A program made the position numbers and the translations under genes. Shown here piece by piece: positions 47,207 to 54,579 of a stretch of 64,000 nt of DNA. The stretch is from Ruania halotolerans (lineage in GTDB: Bacteria > Actinomycetota > Actinomycetes > Actinomycetales > Beutenbergiaceae). The notes beneath the pieces are model-generated. The model was given only the letters and a program-made list of their open reading frames with translations, made no database searches and was not told where the DNA came from. The stretch covers positions 3,607,380-3,671,379 of the forward strand of contig NZ_CP088017.1 of NCBI RefSeq assembly GCF_021049285.1. Direction: 5' to 3'. The stretch's first letter is position 1; each line of letters begins with the position of its first letter.

Positions 47207-48373
47207 CTACGCCGAGGGGTTGCTGCGCGAGCTGTCCCGCGCCTGGCGGGCCGAGGCAACATCGTCGACGACAACGACGATGTGACGCATGCTGGTCAGG
47301 AGGGAGCCGTAGACGGGCCAGAGGTCGCCTGGTGGCAGGCCGTCCCCGCTCGAGGCCCGGGCGGCCAGCGCATCGATGCGATCATTGATCGGCTCGACCT
47401 CTGCTTCTGGATCGCGAATGGACCGCCCGGCATCACGGACGATCGCGACCCATTCGCGGCGGAAGTCATCGTCCCACTGGCTCTCCGCATAGGTCGACTC
47501 ACGGACGGTGCGCACCATATGGCGCAGATGGGAAATCCCTTCGCTCACCCGCGTGAGGATCTCCTCGTAGCCCACCTCGGCTCCGGGAGTTCCCTCGGGA
47601 TCATCCTGACGGCGCCCGCGCACGGACGAGGGCACGTAGCGGCGCGGGTTGATGCGCGCACTCTCCCGGGCGAACCGTACGGACTGCCAGGCGGAGGCGA
47701 GCTGGGCATCGATCGAGATCGTCTCAGCCACCCACTGGTCGGCACTGTCGGTGTCCCAGGATTCCTCGAGCTCGTCGGCCATCTGGATGAGCACCTCGCC
47801 CGTGCGGCGGTTGACGCTGTCCACGTGCCGCGCGGCCTGCTGATCTCGCAGCGGCGGGAGGAGCAGCAGGTTCACTGCGACGCCGATCACCACGCCGACT
47901 CCGACCTCGAGCAGCCGATCGCCGAGCAACGGCGCTTGATCATCGAAGCCACTGCTGAGGACGAAGATGGCCGTAGTGGCGATCGCCACGCCCTCATCGC
48001 GCAACCAGGACAACCGTGAGCCCACGAGCCCCACGAGGACGGCGAGGGCGAAGGTCCACAGGTTCACCTCAAGCAATGCCCCGATCAGGAACGACAATCC
48101 GACCCCCACACCGCTGGCCACGGTGGTCTGCAGCCCGCGAGAGAGGGACCGGTAGACGGTGGCATGTACGGCCAGAAGGGCGGTCCAGGGCGCGAGGAAC
48201 GGCAGTTGGGAGTCGAGCACGCTCAGTGATACCCACCATGCCGCTGTCGCAGCGATCACGGATTTGACGATCTGGAGCAGGTCGGTCGCGACCTCGGGCG
48301 AACTCACGAACGCCACGAACCGGCGGACTAGGGATCGACCAGTGGCTGGGCTGGGGCGGGATTCCTCGGACAC
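47207..48373 (-). CDS. FUSC-type (aromatic acid exporter-like) membrane protein, paralogue 2
   Basis: A 388-residue protein. Six predicted helices in the first half include SVIAATAAWWVSLSVLDS, PFLAPWTALLAVHATVYRSLSRG and LLEVGVGVVIGVAVNLLLLPPL; a long cytoplasmic helical region follows with SWDTDSADQW, YAESQWDDDFRREWV and a heptad-rich end. This is the FUSC/YccS fold of putative efflux proteins. The closest relative in the window is the next upstream gene, which matches most segments. Start GTG was chosen by alignment with that paralogue; the extra 42 residues upstream are unlike it. Confidence 0.82.
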   Translation of the reverse strand: MSEESRPSPATGRSLVRRFVAFVSSPEVATDLLQIVKSVIAATAAWWVSLSVLDSQLPFLAPWTALLAVHATVYRSLSRGLQTTVASGVGVGLSFLIGALLEVNLWTFALAVLVGLVGSRLSWLRDEGVAIATTAIFVLSSGFDDQAPLLGDRLLEVGVGVVIGVAVNLLLLPPLRDQQAARHVDSVNRRTGEVLIQMADELEESWDTDSADQWVAETISIDAQLASAWQSVRFARESARINPRRYVPSSVRGRRQDDPEGTPGAEVGYEEILTRVSEGISHLRHMVRTVRESTYAESQWDDDFRREWVAIVRDAGRSIRDPEAEVEPINDRIDALAARASSGDGLPPGDLWPVYGSLLTSMRHIVVVVDDVASARQARDSSRSNPSA

Positions 48374-48440
48374 CTGCCACAGGATATGGCGAGTACGAGG
48401 CGGCGAGAAGTTGACGGCGACGTGACGGATCAGTGCGGTG

Positions 48441-49616
48441 CTACGCCGTCGGGTTGGGCCTTGAGCTGTCCCGGGCCTCTCGCGCAGAAGCGACGTCATC
48501 GACCACCGTGGCGATATGGCGCATGCTCGTCACCAACGATCCATAGACCGGCCACAGTTCACCGGAGGGCAGCCCGTCCTCTCCCGAGAATCGCCGTGCC
48601 AGCGCATCGAGACGGTCGGCGATCGGCTCCACCACGGCGTGCGGGTCTGCCACCGCGTGGCCGGTGTCGCGCACAGTTGCGGCCCACTCGCGGCGGAAGT
48701 CGTCGTCCCATTGACTCTCGGCATAGGTCGATTCCCGAATCGTCCGCGCGAGGTGGCGCAGATGCGAGATCCCTTCGCCGACACGGCTGAGGATCTCGTC
48801 ATAACCGATCTCGTCGGCCTCCTCCTTGCCCCGGCCCTCTCGGCGACGCGCTCGGTGGGCCCACGGGACGTACGCGCGAGGGTTGACCCGCGCACTCTCG
48901 CGGGCATAGCGGATGGTGCCCCAGGCGGTCGTGAGCTCCTCATCCATCGACTCGGTCGCGGCTACCCACTCCTGCGCCCTGTCGGTGTCCCACGAGTTCT
49001 CGAGCTCATCGGCCATCTGGATCAGCACCCGGCCCAGCCGGCGATTGATGCTGTCCACGTAACTCGCCGCTTGCCGGTCCCGTAGCGGAGGTACGACCAG
49101 GAAGTTCACCACCAGGCCCACCCCGACGCCGATCCCCACCTCGAGCAACCGGTCGCCCAACAACGGCGCTTGGTCGTCGAATCCACCGCCGAGTACGAAG
49201 ATCGCGGTCGTGGCGATCGCCACCCCCTCAGCGCGCAACCAGGTCAATCGGGATCCCGCCATACCCAGGAACACCGCGAGCGCGAATGACCACAGGCTGA
49301 CCTCGTCGAACAGTGTGCCGATGAGGTAGGCCATCCCCACGCCGAGACCGGTAGCCACCGCCGTCTGAATGCCTCGGGTCAACGACCGGTACACCGTGGC
49401 GTGCACCGCCAGTAGTGCCGTCCATGGCGCGAGGAACGGCATCTGCGAATCCAACACGACCGCTGTGAGCCACCAGGCCACGGTGGCAGCAAGCGTGCAC
49501 TTGATGATCTGCAGCACGTCGGTCACGAAGGCACCGGTCCGCACGCGGGCGCACACCCAGCGGACGGCCGAGGGTGGATGACGGTGCCTGGTGTGCGGCG
49601 CGGGGTCAGCACTCAT
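48441..49616 (-). CDS. FUSC-type (aromatic acid exporter-like) membrane protein, paralogue 1
   Basis: A 391-residue homologue of the downstream gene; PFLAPWTALLAVHATVYRSL, FDDQAPLLGDRLLEVG, ESTYAESQWDDDFRREW and DVASAREARDSSRPNPTA are the same or nearly the same in both. The same helix plan applies. The two genes are a tandem duplication on the same strand, 67 bp apart, and could form a heteromeric exporter. Substrate unknown. Confidence 0.85.
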   Translation of the reverse strand: MSADPAPHTRHRHPPSAVRWVCARVRTGAFVTDVLQIIKCTLAATVAWWLTAVVLDSQMPFLAPWTALLAVHATVYRSLTRGIQTAVATGLGVGMAYLIGTLFDEVSLWSFALAVFLGMAGSRLTWLRAEGVAIATTAIFVLGGGFDDQAPLLGDRLLEVGIGVGVGLVVNFLVVPPLRDRQAASYVDSINRRLGRVLIQMADELENSWDTDRAQEWVAATESMDEELTTAWGTIRYARESARVNPRAYVPWAHRARRREGRGKEEADEIGYDEILSRVGEGISHLRHLARTIRESTYAESQWDDDFRREWAATVRDTGHAVADPHAVVEPIADRLDALARRFSGEDGLPSGELWPVYGSLVTSMRHIATVVDDVASAREARDSSRPNPTA

Positions 49617-49683
49617 GAGCGCGACACTACGGCGATCGCGTGTCACTCGCGCGGGCGCACCCGTCGCCTCGGTGCGCCGGCTT

Positions 49684-51009
49684 CTACGGGCTCGGGTGGG
49701 CGCCGTCGTAAGCGAGGAACTTCCGCTGCGTCACTGCGAGCACAGTGATGGCCAGCACGCACAGGGTCCCGCCGATCACGGCAGCCATCCCCTCACCGAA
49801 CCAGGAGGCCTCCGCGCCCACCAACACATCGCCGAGGCGCGGCCCACCGGCCACCACCACCACGAATACCCCTTGCAAACGCCCACGCATGGCATCGGGT
49901 GTGGCCGCCTGCAGGATCGTCTGGCGGAAGATGGAGGAGATCGAATCTGCGGCCCCTGCCACGGCGAGAAGCACGACGGCGGCCACCAGCGCCCAGCCGA
50001 TCACGTGGTCCGGCGAGGTCTCACCGACCAGCAGCAGGACGACGCCGAACCCGATCACCGCGAGCGCAAACACCGCGATGGCGCCAACGATGACCTTGCC
50101 CTGGGCCCGCACACCGGCGAGCCCGCCGGAGAGCACACTCGCCAGCACTGCGCCGACGGCGATCGCCGCTGTGAGGACGCCCGTCGTCGCCTCTCCACCA
50201 CCGATGAGCAGCACGCCTACGGCGGGGAAGAGCACCCGCGGCATGGCCAGGATCATCGCGCTCAGGTCGAGCAGGAACGTCATCCGCAGGTTCGGCCTGG
50301 TTCCGAGGTAGCGCAGGCCATCGCGCACGGAGCTCCATCCGGCCACCCGGCGCTTCGCAGGCGGCACGCCTTCCGGGTCGCCCTCACCAGCCGAACTCGC
50401 GACGTCGGAGTGTTGCGGTGGTAGATCAGGCAGGCGCCACAGGGCGTACAGCGAGGCCGAGAACAGCAGCACATCGAGGGTGTAGGCCACTTGGAAGCCC
50501 TGCCATGCCACGAGGGTGGCGCCCAGTAGCGGCCCCACGGTGAGTGCCACGTTCCAGGCGAGAGTCTGCAGTGCGTTCGCGGCCGCCAGCTGGGTGATCG
50601 GTACCAAGCGGGGAATGATCGCCGAACGGGCCGGGTTGTTCACCGCGCTCGCCGCCGACTGCAACGCCACCAGCGCGTACAGCAGCTCCACCGACTCCAC
50701 GTGCAGCCATGCCTGGAGCGCGAGCAGCGCCGTCACCACGAACAGTGCGCTCGAGGCAACCAAGGCCACCCGGCGTCGATCGAAATGGTCCACCAGCGCA
50801 CCGCCGTACAAGCCGAGCACCACTAACGGGACGAGGGCGAAGATCCCGAGGATTCCGACCGCCAGGGTGGATCCGGTCAGCGCATAGACCTGCAGGCCGA
50901 CGGCGACCGCCGTCAGTTGCGTTCCGAGGTTGGAGACACCGAGCCCCCACCACAGCCGGCGGAACGCCGCGATCCGCAATGGCGCGGTATCGGCGAGCAG
51001 ACGGGGCAC
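49684..51009 (-). CDS. MFS transporter (MFS_3/EntS-like)
   Basis: A 441-residue, 12-helix transporter. FRRLWWGLGVSNLGTQLTAVA begins helix 1 and GALVDHFDRRRVAL is motif A; ARSAIIPRLVPITQLAAANAL is a typical EntS/MFS_3 segment after helix 4. It is 441 residues with the GTG at 51009; an ATG at 51063 would add 18 residues and overlap the tag gene by 35 bp. It lies downstream of tag. Siderophore or drug export is possible, as with the siderophore-interacting protein nearby, but this is not shown. Confidence 0.85.
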   Translation of the reverse strand: MPRLLADTAPLRIAAFRRLWWGLGVSNLGTQLTAVAVGLQVYALTGSTLAVGILGIFALVPLVVLGLYGGALVDHFDRRRVALVASSALFVVTALLALQAWLHVESVELLYALVALQSAASAVNNPARSAIIPRLVPITQLAAANALQTLAWNVALTVGPLLGATLVAWQGFQVAYTLDVLLFSASLYALWRLPDLPPQHSDVASSAGEGDPEGVPPAKRRVAGWSSVRDGLRYLGTRPNLRMTFLLDLSAMILAMPRVLFPAVGVLLIGGGEATTGVLTAAIAVGAVLASVLSGGLAGVRAQGKVIVGAIAVFALAVIGFGVVLLLVGETSPDHVIGWALVAAVVLLAVAGAADSISSIFRQTILQAATPDAMRGRLQGVFVVVVAGGPRLGDVLVGAEASWFGEGMAAVIGGTLCVLAITVLAVTQRKFLAYDGAHPSP

Positions 51010-51028
51010 GGGCGTTGAGCCTACGCCT

Positions 51029-51604
51029 TTAGCTTGCTCGCCAGCATCCTTCGATGTGGTCATCCACCATGCCCGCCGACTGCATGAGCGCATACATCGT
51101 CGTCGGGCCGACGAATCGGAAACCACGCTTGCGCAACGCCTTGCTCATCGCCGTCGATTCCGGTGTCACGGCGGGCACGTCAGCGAACGAGCGGGGTCGG
51201 GCTCGAGACGTGCCGTCCGGCGCGAAGGACCACATCAACGCATCCAGTTCGCCCTCGGCCATCGTCTGCACGATCTGCGCGTTCGCGATCGTGGCGAGGA
51301 TCTTCGCGCGGTTGCGCACGATCCCGGGGTCGGCCATCAGGCGTTCGATGTCGCTCTCGCCGAACCGCGCCACGGCCGTGGGCTCGAAGCCCGCGAATGC
51401 CTCACGAAACCGGGGGCGCTTGCGCAGGATCGTGATCCACGAGAGTCCGGCCTGAAATCCCTCCAGCGCCATCTTCTCGAACAGCGGCCGATCACCGCGG
51501 AGCGGGTATCCCCATTCCTGGTCGTGGTACCGCTCGTAGTCGGGGTCCGCGCCGACCCAGACGCAGCGGGCGCGACCGTCCGCGCCGGTGATGATCGAAG
51601 TCAT
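51029..51604 (-). CDS. tag: DNA-3-methyladenine glycosylase I
   Basis: A 191-residue base-excision repair enzyme. It has the Tag zinc-snap residues CVWVGADP (Cys) and the C-terminal His/Cys in DDHIEGCW, plus YERYHDQEWGYPL, FEKMALEGFQAGLSWITILRKR and the GFRFVGPTTMYALMQSAGMV segment. It removes 3-methyladenine from alkylated DNA. It follows the radical SAM gene by 42 bp in the same direction, so both may share the SOS-like control upstream. Confidence 0.95.
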   Translation of the reverse strand: MTSIITGADGRARCVWVGADPDYERYHDQEWGYPLRGDRPLFEKMALEGFQAGLSWITILRKRPRFREAFAGFEPTAVARFGESDIERLMADPGIVRNRAKILATIANAQIVQTMAEGELDALMWSFAPDGTSRARPRSFADVPAVTPESTAMSKALRKRGFRFVGPTTMYALMQSAGMVDDHIEGCWRAS

Positions 51605-51646
51605 TCTCCCAGCGTAGACAGCGGTACTGACATTGGGTCATCCCGA

Positions 51647-52705
51647 CTAGAAAAGCGCTGCCTGCACTGGCCGGGGATCGGCCTGCGCCAGCGCCGCAGT
51701 TCCCGCAGGTGAATCACCGACGGCGTCCGGATCCGTGCGCAGCGTCCACCTCGCCCCGCCCTGAGTCTCCTCCCGGACGAACCCGTGCCGACGGCGCATC
51801 GTGCGCACCCGATCCGCCAACCACTGCCGGTACTCGCCCGTGGTGTAGGAGCCCCGGCCGTACAGCGCGCGATACTTCGGCACCAATGCCGGATAGTCGC
51901 GCGCCAGCCAGGCCATGAACCACTCGCGTGCACCCGGGCGCAGATGCAGCGGCCCCGCAGTCACCCAGGCGCCACCGGCGTCACGGACCGCAGCGAACAA
52001 CTCGTCCAGGTGCTCGTTCGAGTCCGTCAGCCACGGCAGGATCGGCATCGCCATCACCGTGGGCCGTAGCCCCGCATCGGCCACGGCGCGGATCAGGTCG
52101 AGGCGCGCCTTCGGCGTGGGCGTGCCCGGTTCCACCCGCTGCTGCAGTTCAGGATCGGTGAACGCGAGTGAGACACCGATGCCCACATCCACGCGCTCGG
52201 CCGCCGCCCTGATCAATGGCAGGTCACGCCGCAGCAGCGGCCCCTTGGTGAGGATGGAGAACGGTGTATCGGAGTCTGCGAGCGCCTCGATCACCCCCGG
52301 CATCAGCCGGTAGCGACCCTCGGCACGCATGTACGGGTCCGAATTCGTCCCGAGTGCCACGTGTTCACGCCGCCAGGAGGGCTTGGCCACTTCGGCACGC
52401 ACCACCTCGGCCACATTGGTCTTCACCACGATCTGAGTGTCGAAGTCCGCACCGGAATCGAGATCGAGATACTCGTGGGTCTTGCGCGCGAAGCAGTAGG
52501 TGCATCGGTGGAGGCAGCCACGCGTGGTGTTGATCGTCCAGGTGAACGGCATATTGGACCCGCCGGGCACCTTGTTCAATGCGCTCTTGCAGAGCACCTC
52601 GTGGAACGTCACACCGGCGAACTCTGGGGTGGTGACGCTACGGATCAGCCCCCGCAGCGGGATCAGCGCACCCGCATCGCTCGCCTGCTGACCTTGCCAT
52701 CTCAT
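51647..52705 (-). CDS. Rv2578c family radical SAM protein (spore photoproduct lyase-like)
   Basis: A 352-residue radical SAM enzyme. The [4Fe-4S] ligands are C64, C68 and C71 in TTRGCLHRCTYCFARKTHEY, the CxxxCxxC form of the SplB-like group; HVALGTNSDPYMRAEGRYRLM and FSILTKGPLLRRDLPLI follow. Members in mycobacteria can carry an intein; none is present here. Role not proven; DNA repair is suggested by an SOS-box-like palindrome 9 bp upstream and by the tag gene behind it. The ATG start is clear, although no strong ribosome site is seen. Confidence 0.9.
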   Translation of the reverse strand: MRWQGQQASDAGALIPLRGLIRSVTTPEFAGVTFHEVLCKSALNKVPGGSNMPFTWTINTTRGCLHRCTYCFARKTHEYLDLDSGADFDTQIVVKTNVAEVVRAEVAKPSWRREHVALGTNSDPYMRAEGRYRLMPGVIEALADSDTPFSILTKGPLLRRDLPLIRAAAERVDVGIGVSLAFTDPELQQRVEPGTPTPKARLDLIRAVADAGLRPTVMAMPILPWLTDSNEHLDELFAAVRDAGGAWVTAGPLHLRPGAREWFMAWLARDYPALVPKYRALYGRGSYTTGEYRQWLADRVRTMRRRHGFVREETQGGARWTLRTDPDAVGDSPAGTAALAQADPRPVQAALF

Positions 52706-52713
52706 TCACTCAT

Positions 52714-52729
52714 TCGAACATACATTCGA
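52714..52729. promoter_or_regulatory. LexA (SOS) box-like palindrome upstream of the radical SAM gene
   Basis: TCGAACATACATTCGA differs by one base from the actinobacterial/Bacillus-type SOS box TCGAAC-N4-GTTCGA. It ends nine bases before the start codon, a position that fits repression of transcription. Confidence 0.65.
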
Positions 52730-52779
52730 TGGCGATGTCCGGGCCCGACACGCCCGAGCCTCGCACTGGCCCCGCCCTG

Positions 52780-52836
52780 CCGAGCGCAAACTTCTGCGGC
52801 ATCGCCGGCGTCAACGCCGCATAGGTTTGCGTTCGG
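52780..52836. terminator. 21-bp imperfect palindrome behind the siderophore-interacting protein gene
   Basis: CCGAGCGCAAAC...TGCGGC faces GCCGCA...GGTTTGCGTTCGG with three mismatches, two of them G-U in RNA, around a 15-base loop. It lies 24 bp after the gene's stop on the minus strand and so likely ends its transcript. Confidence 0.6.
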
Positions 52837-52860
52837 CGGGCTAGAATCGGCGGCTCGCAC

Positions 52861-53706
52861 TCAGGTGCTGCGCGCCTCTTCCTCGGCCTCCATGGCGGCA
52901 ACCCACTTCCGCTTCAGCGCGCGCCACTGATCATCGTTGTTCCCACGCTTCCAGTAGCCGGAGGCAGAGAGATCCACTTTCGGCACGTCCCGCTCGAACC
53001 GCAGCAGCGAGCGCAACTGTTTGACCACGTCGGCATCGCCGTGCACGAATGCGTGTACCCGCCCAGCCGGGAACTCCAGGTTCCGCACCGCCTGCACCAG
53101 CCCCTCCCCGGGAGCCGCGCCCTCCGCCTCCGCTGACCGGTGAATCCACTGCACCTGCGCATTCGCCACGGTCAGGATCGCCTGCTCCTCACCCGGATCG
53201 GCCACCTCGATGAATGCGCGCACCTGAGCACCTTCGGGCATCGCCTCCAAGGTGGCAGCGATCGCCGGCAGGGCACTCTCATCACCCACCAGTAAGTGCC
53301 AGTCTGCCTCCGGGTTCGGGGCGTAGCCGCGCCCGGGCCCGAGGAACTGCACCTGATCGCCCGGCTGCGCCCGCGCCGCCCACGGACCGGCGATCCCCTC
53401 ATCGCCGTGCACCACGAAATCGATGGTCGCGTGCCCGCTTTCGGGGTCCCACGCGCGGATTGTGTACGTGCGCTGCACCGGCCAGTCCTCGGCCGGGATC
53501 CGCTCCTTGACCTCGTCGAGATCGAACGGCTCGCTCACCTCGGTGCCAGGCCGCGGTAGCACCACTTTGACGTAGGTGTCGGTGTACCCGTCCGGGTCGG
53601 TGGCCAGCGGCCCGCCGCCTGGTGCGGAGAACACGATGCGCGCCATATGCGGGGTGATCCGTCCCGCGCTCACCACTTCGGCTCGTTGCGTCACCTTCTT
53701 GGACAC
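52861..53706 (-). CDS. siderophore-interacting protein (FAD-dependent ferric-siderophore reductase)
   Basis: A 281-residue cytoplasmic flavoprotein that reduces Fe(III)-siderophores to release iron. The FAD-binding part has RTYTIRAWDPESGHATIDFVVHGDEGIAGPWAARAQPGD, and the NAD(P)H part LLVGDESALPAIAATLE and FVHGDADVVKQLR, followed by SASGYWKRGNNDDQW, which is typical of the family's tail. The GTG start has GGAGGGAGG upstream. It sits directly behind a DtxR/IdeR-type iron box, so it should be made in low iron. Confidence 0.93.
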   Translation of the reverse strand: MSKKVTQRAEVVSAGRITPHMARIVFSAPGGGPLATDPDGYTDTYVKVVLPRPGTEVSEPFDLDEVKERIPAEDWPVQRTYTIRAWDPESGHATIDFVVHGDEGIAGPWAARAQPGDQVQFLGPGRGYAPNPEADWHLLVGDESALPAIAATLEAMPEGAQVRAFIEVADPGEEQAILTVANAQVQWIHRSAEAEGAAPGEGLVQAVRNLEFPAGRVHAFVHGDADVVKQLRSLLRFERDVPKVDLSASGYWKRGNNDDQWRALKRKWVAAMEAEEEARST

Positions 53707-53728
53707 GGTGAGCCTCCCTCCGATTGAC

Positions 53729-53747
53729 TAAGGTAAGCCTAACAACA
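53729..53747. promoter_or_regulatory. DtxR/IdeR-type iron box
   Basis: AAGGTAAGCCTAAC on the plus strand (minus: GTTAGGCTTACCTT) matches the central GTTAGSCTAAC of the DtxR/IdeR consensus with one mismatch. It lies between two divergent genes, 22 bp before the SIP start. Confidence 0.7.
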
Positions 53748-53793
53748 ATTGGCGAGCGCGCCGTACCGGGTGGGCAATGCCACACTCGGGGCA

Positions 53794-54576
53794 ATGAGCC
53801 CGTCCGAGCCAGCCCCGGGTGTGCTGGTGTTCACCTCCCGCACCATGCAGACCACCAGCACGATCCTGTGGCACGCACGCTCCGCCGTCGTGGTGGATCC
53901 GGCGTGGCAGGCCGACGAACTGGACCGCCTCGCCGATCTGCTCGCTGAACGCCGCCTCACCGCCGCGCTCGGCTGGTCCACCCATGCCCACCACGACCAC
54001 CTGCTCTGGCATCCTCGGTTTGGCAGCCCGCCTCGGCTCACCAGCCCGGCGGCGGCCCGCACTGCGGCCGAGCACCTCACCGAGATCCGCACCGCTCTGG
54101 ACCTCCCCGCCCACCTGATCGCTCTGGCCGGTGAGGTCCAAGCCCACGACGGCGGCCAGTTGCCCTGGGATGGTCCGCCCGCCCAGATCCTCACGCACCA
54201 GGCGCACGCACCCGGCCACAGCGCCCTCTGGCTGCCGGAGTCACGGGTACTGATCGCCGGCGACATGCTCTCCGACATCGAGATCCCGCTCCTGGAAGAC
54301 AGCACGCTGGCGCAGTACCGGTCCGGGCTCGACCTGCTCGCGCCCTATGCCCGGCAGGCGGAGGTACTCATTCCCGGGCACGGACGGGTTGCCCGGGCCG
54401 GCACGAGCGACTCCCCCACCGTCAGGCTCGACGCGGACCGGCGGTATCTGGACTCGCTCGGCACCTCAGCTTCCCATGACCCTCGATTGCACCAGGCCCC
54501 GGCCTGGCTCCAGCGGGCCCACCAGCACAACGAGCAGCAGACCGCCCGGCATCAGGCGAACCGCCATGGAGGGTGA
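53794..54576 (+). CDS. MBL-fold metallo-hydrolase
   Basis: A 260-residue metallo-beta-lactamase-fold hydrolase. The metal motif is THAHHDH (HxHxDH form), with HAPGHSALWLP and IAGDMLSDIEIPL (the metal-bridging Asp) and VLIPGHGRVARAG (last His). It is most like the glyoxalase II/hydrolase group, without a clear substrate. The ATG of MSPSEPAPG was chosen; an earlier in-frame start would place the N-terminus in the shared promoter. The iron box 47 bp upstream suggests that iron limitation may also affect this gene. Confidence 0.85.
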   Translation: MSPSEPAPGVLVFTSRTMQTTSTILWHARSAVVVDPAWQADELDRLADLLAERRLTAALGWSTHAHHDHLLWHPRFGSPPRLTSPAAARTAAEHLTEIRTALDLPAHLIALAGEVQAHDGGQLPWDGPPAQILTHQAHAPGHSALWLPESRVLIAGDMLSDIEIPLLEDSTLAQYRSGLDLLAPYARQAEVLIPGHGRVARAGTSDSPTVRLDADRRYLDSLGTSASHDPRLHQAPAWLQRAHQHNEQQTARHQANRHGG

Positions 54577-54579
54577 GCG

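Noticed and set aside
51647-52705. Intein in the radical SAM gene
   Set aside because: Length and continuous motifs show no insert.
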